DNA from: Flavobacteriales bacterium
GTDB taxonomy: Bacteria; Bacteroidota; Bacteroidia; Flavobacteriales_F; PHOS-HE28
Assembly: GCA_016716605.1 (NCBI GenBank)
Contig: JADJWA010000002.1
Span: 310,001 to 374,000, forward strand
Direction of reading: 5' to 3'
DNA: 64,000 bases
Position 1 is the first letter of the stretch; the number at the start of each line of letters is the position of its first letter. Shown here piece after piece: positions 50,980 to 59,148 of this stretch. A program made the translations under genes and the position numbers. The notes under the pieces are model-generated. The model had not been told where the DNA came from. It was given only the letters and a program-made list of their open reading frames with translations, and did no database searches.

Positions 50980-52137
50980 ATGCACGTGCTCCTGCTGCCC
51001 AAGTGGTACCCCGGCCGCAATGACCCTCAGCTGGGCGACTTCATCCGCAAGCAGGCGCTGGCTGCAAGCGCATTCGTTCGCCTGAGCGTGCTGCACATCG
51101 AGGCGGTGCGCGGGCTCAAAGCCGAGGAGCTGGAACTGAGGGCCGATGGGCAGGCTTGGGAACTGGCCGTGCGCTACAGTCCGAGCACGGCGGCTATTGC
51201 GCCATTGCGCAAGGCGATCAACCTGATCCGCTATTGGCGCGCCGCCACGCACGGGTTCACCCGAGTGGCCAAGGAACGGGGCCTGCCTGATCTGCTGCAC
51301 GCGTACATCATGGTGCGACCGGCGCTCTTCGCATGGGCGATCTCCATCACGCGCCGCATCCCTTACATGGTGAGCGAGCAGAGCAGCGAGTACCTCGATG
51401 GCACGTACGCGGGCAAGTCATTCCTCTTCCATTGGCTCAACCGCTTCCTGTTCCGGCGCGCAGCTTCGGTCACAGCGGTCTCTTCGCACCTCGGTGAAGC
51501 CATGCGCGCGCATGGGCTCTGCCCCGGCTACACAGTGGTGCCGAATGTGATTCCTGGCCTCGATCGACCGCTGCCGTCCCGCGGGCCGATGGGCCGTTTC
51601 CTCATGGTGGCCGACCTGGTCGACCGCATCAAGAACATCAGCGGGGCGCTCCGTGCAATGGCAAAGGCGAGCCGGGTCGATTCACGCGCTTGCCTTCAGG
51701 TGATCGGCGATGGCCCGGATCGTGAGCCGCTTGAACGGATCGTTCACGACCTTGGCCTCGTGGATCGCGTGCAATTCATCGGGCGCTTGCCCAACAGTGA
51801 AGTGCTCAATCGCATGGCCAGTGCGTTCGCCGTGATCATCAACAGCAATGTGGAGACCTTCAGCGTGGTCACGGGCGAGGCCCTGGCCCAAGGCAAACCG
51901 GTGATCGCCACGCGTTGCGGCGGCCCGCAGGCCTTCATTCATCCGGAAAACGGCTTGCTGATCGAGCCGGGCGACGACGAGGCCCTGGCCGACGCGATGC
52001 TTAGGCTCATGGAGGCCCACTCATCCTTCGACCCTCAGCGGATCAGGGATTCCGTCAGTGACCGCTTCAGCCCGGAGGCGGTTGGGCGGGCACTCTTCCA
52101 AGTTTACCAGCAAGCACTTCCCGCGCATGGGCATTGA
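50980..52137 (+). CDS. GT4-family glycosyltransferase
   Basis: A 385-residue cytoplasmic GT-B glycosyltransferase. It starts MHVLLLPKWYPGRNDPQLGDF, typical of GT4 enzymes, and the C-terminal domain has LMVADLVDRIKNISGALRAM, VQFIGRLPNSEVL and the EX7E pair in ETFSVVTGEALAQGKPVIA. It probably adds a sugar to a lipid-linked glycan. The first gene of a three-gene unit; its stop overlaps the next start by 11 bp. Confidence 0.9.
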   Translation: MHVLLLPKWYPGRNDPQLGDFIRKQALAASAFVRLSVLHIEAVRGLKAEELELRADGQAWELAVRYSPSTAAIAPLRKAINLIRYWRAATHGFTRVAKERGLPDLLHAYIMVRPALFAWAISITRRIPYMVSEQSSEYLDGTYAGKSFLFHWLNRFLFRRAASVTAVSSHLGEAMRAHGLCPGYTVVPNVIPGLDRPLPSRGPMGRFLMVADLVDRIKNISGALRAMAKASRVDSRACLQVIGDGPDREPLERIVHDLGLVDRVQFIGRLPNSEVLNRMASAFAVIINSNVETFSVVTGEALAQGKPVIATRCGGPQAFIHPENGLLIEPGDDEALADAMLRLMEAHSSFDPQRIRDSVSDRFSPEAVGRALFQVYQQALPAHGH

Positions 52138-53701
52138 ATTGAAAATCTTCTGCCTGGCCGGAAACGGACTCCGGGCATGGGAGGCGGAGTGCATCAGGCG
52201 CTTGCGCGCGGTGCGCGGCGTGCATCTCCAAGGCTGGATGCATGCGACGGAAACAGAGCCCACTGGATTGAATGATTCCTGGACGCATGGCCGCTTCCGC
52301 CGTTGGGAGCGCGAATCCGAGGCGCAGGCTTCGCTGGAGCCGTTACGTCAAGGTCTTCGCGACACCGGCTTGGCCGAACTGGCCGGCCTCCCCGAAGCGA
52401 GCGACCTGCTGCTGTTGCTGGGGGGTGCAGCAAGGCCAGCGGCATTCAACGGCCGGTGCTGGGCCTTCCGCCATGGCGATGGCGCACCGGTGCATGGGGT
52501 TCTTCCGGCGATGCGCGAAGGCGCCTTGCGGATCAGCCATGCCATCATGCACCTTGTTGATGCCGGGGGCCGAACGGTGCTGCGCGGCTGTTTCATGCCG
52601 ATGGACACCGAGCCTGTCTCCACGGCGGTGCGCCTGGCGGATCTTGCTTCGCGATGGCCCGCCGACCTCGTGCGCGATTGGATCGCGAGTGAAGCACCGC
52701 CGGGGCAGGCGGAGCATGCCCGCTGCGCTCCCCTGAGGCTGCCCGGGGCCATTGACATGCTCCGCTACCAATGGCGCAGGCTCACTGGGAGCCCGCCGCA
52801 CAATGTGAGCAGCGCCGCCGGCGCTTGGAACATCGGCGTGCTGCACCAACCTGTTCATGCGCTCCTTCAGGAGCATGGGAGCCTGAACGTTCGATGGCTG
52901 CCCAGCCCATCCAAGGGCAGGTCGCGAATGGAACCATTCGGCTATACCGATGCCGATGGGGAGTTGAACACGGTTTACCGCAAGTGCCATGAAGACGGGT
53001 ACCAGGGCGTGATCGCACGCCTTCGCCCCAAGCCGGACAACATCCTGAAGCGCTCGCGCGCCATGCACGACGGCTTCATGGACCCGAGCTACCCCTACAC
53101 CCTTTCGATCGATGGCGCACCGCACACGGTGCTCACCGACCATAAGAGCGGCGAGGTGCTGCTCCTACCGGTGAATGCAGAGAACGACGGGTACGACGAA
53201 GGGTTCGTGCTGCTCGGACTCCCACTGCACGCCCCCACGCTCTTCCAGCACCAAGGACGCTGGTGGCTCATGGGCACACGGGACCCGATGCCCGATGCGC
53301 AACTGCACGCCTTCCACGCCCCTAACGCCCAAGGGCCCTTCGTGGAGCACGCCTGCTCACCAATGAAATGCGATGCGCGCAGCTCCCGGCCGGCGGGAAC
53401 GCCATTCGTGGTGGATGGCGTACTGTACCGGCCCACCTTGGATGCCGCCGATCCGAATCGGCTGGCCGTCCGGATCAATCGGGTCACCAAACTGGATCCC
53501 GAGCGCTTCCAGGAAGAGACCGTGCGGCGAATCGACGGATTCCCAGCCACGGCCTACGGCATGGGTGTGCGCACCTTGAGCGCCATTGGCAACCTCACTT
53601 TGGTCGATGGACTGCGCAGCCCGGTGCTCTCGGGCCGCAACGCCAACGCCAAACGGAGCCGCAGCAAGCGGCGCCCGCAGGATGCGGACGACACGGAATG
53701 A
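52127..53701 (+). CDS. GINT1-like protein with formyltransferase-like N-terminus
   Basis: A 524-residue protein. Residues 1-about 230 resemble an alpha/beta domain of the formyl-transferase-like type seen in this group (IELKIFCLAGNGLRAWEAECIR). Residues about 240-500 match the beta-propeller domain named after plant glucosamine inositolphosphorylceramide transferase 1 (NIGVLHQPVHALL, HDGFMDPSYPYTLSIDG, LGLPLHAPTLFQHQGRWWLMGT, SSRPAGTPFVVDGVLYRP). The propeller resembles GH43/GH32 folds. A glycan-modifying function is likely from context; the reaction is not known. Overlaps both neighbours. Confidence 0.75.
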   Translation: MGIELKIFCLAGNGLRAWEAECIRRLRAVRGVHLQGWMHATETEPTGLNDSWTHGRFRRWERESEAQASLEPLRQGLRDTGLAELAGLPEASDLLLLLGGAARPAAFNGRCWAFRHGDGAPVHGVLPAMREGALRISHAIMHLVDAGGRTVLRGCFMPMDTEPVSTAVRLADLASRWPADLVRDWIASEAPPGQAEHARCAPLRLPGAIDMLRYQWRRLTGSPPHNVSSAAGAWNIGVLHQPVHALLQEHGSLNVRWLPSPSKGRSRMEPFGYTDADGELNTVYRKCHEDGYQGVIARLRPKPDNILKRSRAMHDGFMDPSYPYTLSIDGAPHTVLTDHKSGEVLLLPVNAENDGYDEGFVLLGLPLHAPTLFQHQGRWWLMGTRDPMPDAQLHAFHAPNAQGPFVEHACSPMKCDARSSRPAGTPFVVDGVLYRPTLDAADPNRLAVRINRVTKLDPERFQEETVRRIDGFPATAYGMGVRTLSAIGNLTLVDGLRSPVLSGRNANAKRSRSKRRPQDADDTE

Positions 53702-54954
53702 CACGAGCGGCGATCGGCACCGTGGGCGCGCGCGTCGCCATCGCAATGGCGCAATTGCTCATTGCAGCGCTAGCGGCGCAGCTGCTGGGTATGGCCGAAG
53801 TGGGCCGCATGAGCCTGCTCGTGCTCGGCATCGCCTTCGTGATGCTTGCCAACAACGTGATCGGCGGAAGCGCGCTGGTGTACCTGGAGCCCAGGCATGG
53901 CACACGCACCCTGCGCATGATCGCCTACGCCTGGATCCTGGTGGTGTGCGCAAGCGCTGCCTGGACATTGGAGCCCTTGGGTTTGGTCCCGGAAGGCATG
54001 GGTGCCTACGCCGCGCTGATTGCCGCGCTCGAGGCGGCGGGCACGGTTCACCTTGCCCTGCTGCTCGGTCGCGAGCGCTACGCCTGGTACAATGGGCTGA
54101 TGCTCGCCCGCGCAATGCTGGTGCTGGCGGTTTTCGTCGTCCTGTTGCTTATCGATGGGCCAAGCTTCGAGGATTACCTGCATGCGCTCTTCGCGGCGCA
54201 CGGCTTGGTTGCGGCGGCCAGCGCGATCTCGCTCGTGAAGCAGCCGGGCTCATGGTCCGATCCGCTGGCGGCATTCACGGCGATGCTCCGGCAAGGGGTG
54301 CCCTCGCAGGCCGCCAATGGACTGCAGTTGCTCAACTACCGCCTGTCGTATTTCCTGATGCAGCGCTTCCATGGGGCAGCGCCGCTAGGGCTCTGGTCGA
54401 TCACCAGCCAATTGGCAGAAAGCGCCTGGCTGGCGCCGAAGAGTTTGGGAACTGTGCTGTATGCCCGGGTGAGCAATACCGAGGAAGCCATCCGGCAACG
54501 TGAGCTGACACTCACGGTCCTGAAACTCTCGGTGGCCCTTGCCGCAGCGGCATGCGCGGTGATCTCAATCCTTCCGGACTCCGTTTTCATCCTGGTGTTC
54601 GGCCCGGAGGCCAAGGGAATCCAGGAACTGGTGCTGCTGCTCTCACCGGGCCTGCTGGCTATGGCGGCATCACAGGCATTGAGCCATTACCTCAGCGGCG
54701 TGGGCCTCGTGCAGCATAACACCATCGGCTCCGGCTTGGCCTTGGTCGTCACCGTGGCGCTCGGATTCGCGCTGATCCCGTCCGGCGCGGCCTTTGGGGC
54801 CGCCATCACCGCATCCGCCGCATACCTGGTGGCGCTCGCTTATCAGCTGGCGATCTTCAATCGGATCAGCGGGGCGCGCTGGCGGCACTACCTGCCCGAC
54901 TCGCGTGACCTGGATCGCGCGTCTTCGCTTCTGCGAAGGTTGCTCGGGCGCTGA
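53698..54954 (+). CDS. Polysaccharide flippase (Wzx/MOP-like)
   Basis: A 418-residue polytopic membrane protein with about twelve hydrophobic helices, the layout of Wzx/MurJ-type oligosaccharide-lipid flippases. It carries VASKMS-like segments (e.g. LNYRLSYFLMQRF, ASQALSHYLSGVGLV) and no large loops. It starts at ATG 53698 overlapping the GINT1-like stop by 4 bp. With the GT4 and GINT1-like genes it suggests assembly and membrane crossing of a small glycan. It ends 2 bp before the convergent bshB1. Confidence 0.85.
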   Translation: MTRAAIGTVGARVAIAMAQLLIAALAAQLLGMAEVGRMSLLVLGIAFVMLANNVIGGSALVYLEPRHGTRTLRMIAYAWILVVCASAAWTLEPLGLVPEGMGAYAALIAALEAAGTVHLALLLGRERYAWYNGLMLARAMLVLAVFVVLLLIDGPSFEDYLHALFAAHGLVAAASAISLVKQPGSWSDPLAAFTAMLRQGVPSQAANGLQLLNYRLSYFLMQRFHGAAPLGLWSITSQLAESAWLAPKSLGTVLYARVSNTEEAIRQRELTLTVLKLSVALAAAACAVISILPDSVFILVFGPEAKGIQELVLLLSPGLLAMAASQALSHYLSGVGLVQHNTIGSGLALVVTVALGFALIPSGAAFGAAITASAAYLVALAYQLAIFNRISGARWRHYLPDSRDLDRASSLLRRLLGR

Positions 54955-54956
54955 TC

Positions 54957-55679
54957 TCAGTTCAGATCAACGGCATCCTTGATGCCCAGTGGCCGCGATG
55001 CGCAGAATCCCTCTCCGTAGGTCACCATCAACAAGCGGCCCATCTCGCGCGAACGGCCTTCGAGGAAGGGCAGGAAATCGGGGCGTGCGATCGGACTGCT
55101 CGGTTCCTCGCTCTTGGGGTCGTGGAACTGCGAGGCGAAGCAGTGCAGCGCTTCCAGCTTCTTCTCCCAATAGGGCGTGATGTCGAAGACCAGGTCCGGA
55201 TCGATCCAGCGGTCCTGGACAGCGTGCAGCAATGTGGTCGGGCGCCAGGCTTCCTGCTCTCCGCCTTGATCATGCGTGGACAACCTCCTGAGGCCGCTGA
55301 GGAAAGCAGCACGGGAAACGACCGCTGCCGCGCGCCCATGATCAGGGTGGCGATCGCGCAGCGCATTGGTGAGCACCGCGCGCGGGCGGTGCCTGCGGAT
55401 GCTGCCCACCACTGAGAGCAGGCTCTCACGGTCATCCTCAATGAACCCGTCGGGCAGCCCAAGCTGGTATCGGAACGTGGCCCCAAGGACCATGCGAGCG
55501 GCCTCCGCCTCCTGAGCACGCAGCTCCGGCATGCCCCGCGTGCCGAGCTCGCCTGCCGTGAGGTCAACGATGCCCACGCTGCGGCCGAGCGCGATATGAT
55601 GCAGCACGGTGCCAGCCATGGAAATCTCCACATCGTCCGGATGAGCGGTGATGCAGAGGATATCGACCTGCTCGTTCAT
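54957..55679 (-). CDS. bshB1: Bacillithiol biosynthesis deacetylase BshB1
   Basis: Removes the acetyl group from GlcNAc-malate, the second step of bacillithiol synthesis. The 240 residues are a PIG-L/LmbE zinc deacetylase: AHPDDVE at 12-18 with His13, Asp15 and Asp16, and RHPDHG with His111, Asp113 and His114, plus the BshB1-type VDLTAGELGTRG. It overlaps the preceding peroxidase gene by 4 bp (ATGA), suggesting coupled expression of thiol synthesis and thiol-peroxidase. Confidence 0.92.
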   Translation of the reverse strand: MNEQVDILCITAHPDDVEISMAGTVLHHIALGRSVGIVDLTAGELGTRGMPELRAQEAEAARMVLGATFRYQLGLPDGFIEDDRESLLSVVGSIRRHRPRAVLTNALRDRHPDHGRAAAVVSRAAFLSGLRRLSTHDQGGEQEAWRPTTLLHAVQDRWIDPDLVFDITPYWEKKLEALHCFASQFHDPKSEEPSSPIARPDFLPFLEGRSREMGRLLMVTYGEGFCASRPLGIKDAVDLN

Positions 55680-56260
55680 GGGTTTCCGATCCAATTGATC
55701 ACACGATCATCCAAGGGCGATACCCCGCTCTCGAGCGACATGGCCAAACGCCCGTCCCCATCAACCAGGAACTTGTGGAAGTTCCACTTCACGGCTGAAT
55801 CCATCGAACCGTTGAGCTCCTTGCGGGTGAGCCACTGATAAACGGCGTGCTGGCCCTCGCCTTTCACCTCCACCTTGCTCATCATGGGGAATGATACGCC
55901 GTAGTTCTTCTGGCAGAAGGTCTCGATGTCCTGTTCCGATCCCGGCTCCTGACCGCCGAACTGGTTGCACGGGAACCCGATGATCATCAGGCCGCGCTCA
56001 CCGTAGGCCTCCTGCAACTCCTGCAGCTGCTTGTACTGCGGCGTGTAACCGCATTCGCTGGCGGTGTTCACCAGCATCACCTTCTTTCCCTTCAGCTGCG
56101 CGAAGCTGAACGGTTTGCCCGTGATATCGATCGCGCTGAGCTCGTGGAAGCCAGTGCCGCCCGCTGCAGGTGCCTGGCCAAGTGGCGCATGGGTAACGGT
56201 GCGGAAACAACCGAATAGGCCAAGGAAGGAGATGAGCAGCATGAGGTTCATGTTTCGCAT
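55676..56260 (-). CDS. Glutathione-peroxidase-family lipoprotein
   Basis: A 194-residue GPx-family thiol peroxidase with a lipoprotein signal (LISFLGLFGC, lipid Cys18). Catalytic Cys70 is in NTASECGYT, with Gln in PCNQFGGQEPG and Trp149/Asn150 in VKWNFHKF. Cys98 and Cys116 (ETFCQK) provide the possible resolving cysteine used by thioredoxin-type members. It probably reduces hydroperoxides in the envelope. Coupling to bshB1 hints at bacillithiol as reductant, which is inference. Confidence 0.9.
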   Translation of the reverse strand: MRNMNLMLLISFLGLFGCFRTVTHAPLGQAPAAGGTGFHELSAIDITGKPFSFAQLKGKKVMLVNTASECGYTPQYKQLQELQEAYGERGLMIIGFPCNQFGGQEPGSEQDIETFCQKNYGVSFPMMSKVEVKGEGQHAVYQWLTRKELNGSMDSAVKWNFHKFLVDGDGRLAMSLESGVSPLDDRVINWIGNP

Positions 56261-56283
56261 GGCGGATGAACAGGCCAGGGTTG

Positions 56284-56291
56284 CAAAGGTT
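56284..56291 (-). promoter_or_regulatory. -7 box for peroxidase/bshB1 operon
   Basis: Reads AACCTTTG on the minus strand, one mismatch to TAnnTTTG, 23 nt before the ATG at 56260. Confidence 0.4.
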
Positions 56292-56326
56292 CGACACAAG
56301 CGGCGATTGCCGATTGAGCGCGACCC

Positions 56327-56334
56327 TACCTTTC
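56327..56334 (+). promoter_or_regulatory. -7 box for secreted protein at 56.4 kb
   Basis: Reads TACCTTTC, one mismatch to TAnnTTTG, 27 nt before the ATG at 56362. Confidence 0.4.
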
Positions 56335-56361
56335 CGCCACGACTTGCGTACCAAGCCCCAG

Positions 56362-57192
56362 ATGAAGAACCGACTCCTGGCCATGGCCGCGCTGGGCTGC
56401 ACAATCAGCCTGCAAGCCCAAACCTACGTGAGGATCGTGATGCCCGCAGCGCTGGTGGCCCGTCCTGACCTAGCACAGGACGCCGCCGCACAAGCGGGCC
56501 TTCAAGCGGCAGGAGTGACGCCTGAGGGGATCGCCGATGTGCTTCGCCTGAGCGAACCAGCTGCCCTGCCGAACGGTTTGCGCTCCGATAGCGCGCGCAC
56601 GGTGCATGCCGGCGCCCTGCGCAATTACACCGCCTACCTCGTGTGCGATTACTCCGATGATGAAGGGCCCATGTCCATCATCTCCGTGCCTGCCGCATTC
56701 AATTACCACATGCCCGACGATCTTCGTGCGAAGAACGACTTCTACCTCGTTCTCCGGGCCGGGGGCATCGAACCAGTTGAGGCCTCAGCGCTGAAGGAGC
56801 CGCCGAGCAAGGGCCCCTCGTGGCAGCGGCTCCGCCCGGCCCGGATCATCCGGCCCGATGCGGTGTACGCCACCTACGACCTGGGCGACGATGCTGAGGC
56901 CCTTGCGGCGCTCGACAAGCAAGGCTTGAGCAGGGCTGAGATCGAAGCCGTGGTCTTCCGCAGCCATGAGCGCAATTGGCCCGATGGGATCGACAGCTTC
57001 GAGAAGCGCTTCCCCCGACTGAAGCTCTTCCGCAAGTACAAGGCCTACCGCCTCGCGCGCTGGGCGGACAAGGTGCTGCTGGTGATCCCCGCCGAGGCCA
57101 ACCGGAAGGCACCAGCGGAAATCCGCCCGTTGATCGATGTCTATATGGTCTTCATCGCCGAGGCCGTGCAGGTGAAGGACAAGAAGAAGTGA
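56362..57192 (+). CDS. Exported protein of unknown function
   Basis: A 276-residue protein with a signal peptide (MKNRLLAMAALGCTISLQAQ) and no recognised domain. The mature part starts TYVRIVMPAALVARPDLAQD, has a beta-rich centre (AYLVCDYSDDEGPMSIISVP), and an alpha-beta C-terminal half with many charged residues (ERNWPDGIDSFEKRFPRLKLFRKYKA) ending KDKKK. No sorting domain, so it is probably periplasmic. It lies just upstream of the ccm genes with 57 bp between; a link is not established. Confidence 0.75.
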   Translation: MKNRLLAMAALGCTISLQAQTYVRIVMPAALVARPDLAQDAAAQAGLQAAGVTPEGIADVLRLSEPAALPNGLRSDSARTVHAGALRNYTAYLVCDYSDDEGPMSIISVPAAFNYHMPDDLRAKNDFYLVLRAGGIEPVEASALKEPPSKGPSWQRLRPARIIRPDAVYATYDLGDDAEALAALDKQGLSRAEIEAVVFRSHERNWPDGIDSFEKRFPRLKLFRKYKAYRLARWADKVLLVIPAEANRKAPAEIRPLIDVYMVFIAEAVQVKDKKK

Positions 57193-57235
57193 CCGTAGCC
57201 GCGCCGCGCGCCGGAACCGCACCGGCAGCCGCCGC

Positions 57236-57243
57236 TACCTTGC
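57236..57243 (+). promoter_or_regulatory. -7 box for ccmB operon, very short leader
   Basis: Reads TACCTTGC (TA, two bases, then TTG), 6 nt before the GTG start at 57250. It resembles the desaturase box at 21109 (TAGCTTGC). Confidence 0.35.
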
Positions 57244-57249
57244 GCCGCC

Positions 57250-57915
57250 GTGGCGCATGAGATCATCCACCTCCTGAGACTGGAAGCCGCCCTGGACCTC
57301 CGGCAACGCGCTGCTTGGGGCGGCATGCTGCTCTACGTGGTGAGCGCGGTGTACGTGGCCCATCTCGCAGTGCGCGACAGCCTGAACAGCGCTTCCTGGC
57401 TGGCGCTGTTCTGGATCATCCTGCTCTTCGCCGCATTCAATGCCTTGGCGCGTTCCTTCCAACGCGAGGAACAAGGAAGGCAACTGTACCTCTACACCAT
57501 GGCCCACCCGCGCCATGTGGTGATCGCCCGTGCGGCCTACAATGCGCTCACCATGGCGGCGCTCAGCATCACCAGCCTGCTTTTCTATGCCCTATTCCTA
57601 GGAACGGAGCCGATGTCTGGCGCGGACCTGGTGCAATTCGCTTGTGCGGTCCTGCTCGGCGGCATCGGATTCGCGGCTGTGCTCACCTTGATCTCGGCAA
57701 TCGCGGCGCGGGCGGGCAACGGCATCGGCCTTATGGCCATCCTTGGCTTCCCGGTGATCCTGCCCATGCTGCTCGCCATCATGCGTGCCAGCCAGCTCGC
57801 GCTGCAAGGCGCGCCCTGGTCCGAAACGGGCCTGCTGTTCGCGGGGATCGCTGCGCTCGATGCGGTCACCATCACCCTGGCCTGGTTGCTCTTCCCGTAC
57901 CTTTGGCGCGATTGA
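57250..57915 (+). CDS. ccmB: Heme exporter membrane subunit CcmB
   Basis: Membrane part of the ABC complex (CcmAB) that drives heme release in cytochrome c maturation system I. The 221 residues form six hydrophobic helices with the family's FNALARSFQREEQGRQLYLY, GTEPMSGADLVQF and LGFPVILPMLLAIM blocks. Start is GTG, fixed by the AHEIIHLLRLEAALDLRQR beginning. It is the first gene of the ccm cluster. The ATPase gene ccmA is not adjacent. Confidence 0.93.
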   Translation: MAHEIIHLLRLEAALDLRQRAAWGGMLLYVVSAVYVAHLAVRDSLNSASWLALFWIILLFAAFNALARSFQREEQGRQLYLYTMAHPRHVVIARAAYNALTMAALSITSLLFYALFLGTEPMSGADLVQFACAVLLGGIGFAAVLTLISAIAARAGNGIGLMAILGFPVILPMLLAIMRASQLALQGAPWSETGLLFAGIAALDAVTITLAWLLFPYLWRD

Positions 57916-57917
57916 GA

Positions 57918-58943
57918 ATGAAGCACTGGTGGTGGAAATTCCTGGCGGTTGCCTTGGTGCTCGCCGCATCCATCACCGCACTGCGCACCCCGCTGGCACC
58001 GGCCATCGTGCATGTTGAGCCGGCCACTTTGCAGCCGGGTGCGCGGCATGCCATCGAGGTGCTGGGCTATCGCACGCAGTTCGTGCCGAATGAAGTCATC
58101 GCCTACATCGAGAATGGCGGGCAATTCGTGCCAGCCGGACGCGTGGATGTGATCGATGGCACGCATGCCAGGATCCACATGTATGTGCCCGAAGGCCTCC
58201 GTGAGGACATGAGCGACTTGCTGGTGACGGCTCCGGGCGCTGGCACCATGCGGCTCTTCGATGCCTTCTACAACCCTGTGAAAGGGAGCGGTGCCACGCA
58301 CGATATCGCAGCCGAAATGACAGTGCATCGGCGCAGTGGATTCTTCTTCCCGAACCGGAACCTGCTCTATGAGACCATCCGCAACCTGAACTTCCACGTG
58401 CCCATGTGGTTCACCATGATGCTGCTGCAGACCGTATCGCTGGTGTTCAGCATCCTGGTGCTGCGCAGCGGCGCTGAGCTGCATGACCGGGGCGCTGTGG
58501 CAGCCGTGCGCGTGAGCCTGCTCTTCGCCTTCCTCGGCCTGATCACCGGGAGCATCTGGGCGCGCGCCACCTGGGGCGGCTGGTGGACGAGCGACGCGAA
58601 GCTCAACGGAGCTGCCGTCACCGTGCTCATCTACCTCGCCTATCTGGTGCTGCGCGGCAGCGTCACCGATCCTGCGAAGCGGGCGCGGCTCTCGGCGATC
58701 TACAACGTGTTCGCGTACGTGCTCATGCTGCTCTTCATCATGGCCCTGCCGCGCATGACCGCGAGCCTGCACCCCGGCAGCGGCGGCAATCCGGCCTTCA
58801 GCCAATACGACCTCGATAGCAGCCTGCGCCCTGTCTTCTACGCCGCCGTGCTCGGCTGGATGGGCATCGGCGCTTGGCTCCTCAATCTACGGTACCGCCT
58901 CGCGCGGCTCGAGATCCTCCAAGAAGATGCGCGCATCCGCTAG
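57918..58943 (+). CDS. ccmC: Cytochrome c maturation protein CcmC
   Basis: Binds heme and hands it to CcmE. Of the 341 residues, the C-terminal 230 show the typical helices and the Trp-rich signature at about residues 218-235 (TWGGWWTSDAKLNGAAVT). Compared with proteobacterial CcmC (about 245 residues), the first hydrophobic helix (FLAVALVLAASITAL) is followed by about 100 extra residues of a soluble domain (AIVHVEPATLQPGARHAIEVLG to FNPVKGSG), a feature I associate with Bacteroidota relatives. Starts 2 bp after ccmB. Confidence 0.92.
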   Translation: MKHWWWKFLAVALVLAASITALRTPLAPAIVHVEPATLQPGARHAIEVLGYRTQFVPNEVIAYIENGGQFVPAGRVDVIDGTHARIHMYVPEGLREDMSDLLVTAPGAGTMRLFDAFYNPVKGSGATHDIAAEMTVHRRSGFFFPNRNLLYETIRNLNFHVPMWFTMMLLQTVSLVFSILVLRSGAELHDRGAVAAVRVSLLFAFLGLITGSIWARATWGGWWTSDAKLNGAAVTVLIYLAYLVLRGSVTDPAKRARLSAIYNVFAYVLMLLFIMALPRMTASLHPGSGGNPAFSQYDLDSSLRPVFYAAVLGWMGIGAWLLNLRYRLARLEILQEDARIR

Positions 58944-59148
58944 ACTTCCCCTCATCGCCCTCCTGCTCGCCGCGCCGTTCACAGCGCACGCGCAGGGGAA
59001 TCCTGACTGGCTCGTGGACACGCTCTACGGAAGCGGGAAGATCAACACCGTGATCGCCGTGGTGAGCGTGATCCTGCTCGGCCTGGCCTTCTGGCTCTAC
59101 CGGCTCGACCGCCGCATCGGGCGAATGGAGAACCATCACCGGAAATGA
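58927..59148 (+). CDS. ccmD: CcmD-like small membrane protein
   Basis: A 73-residue protein with a signal-like start (LPLIALLLAAPFTAHAQ) and a single C-terminal hydrophobic helix (INTVIAVVSVILLGLAFWLYRL) followed by a basic tail (DRRIGRMENHHRK). CcmD supports assembly of the CcmABC complex. It overlaps the ccmC end by 17 bp and the ccmE start by 4 bp. Small and weakly conserved, so the name rests on position and topology. Confidence 0.75.
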   Translation: MRASARLPLIALLLAAPFTAHAQGNPDWLVDTLYGSGKINTVIAVVSVILLGLAFWLYRLDRRIGRMENHHRK

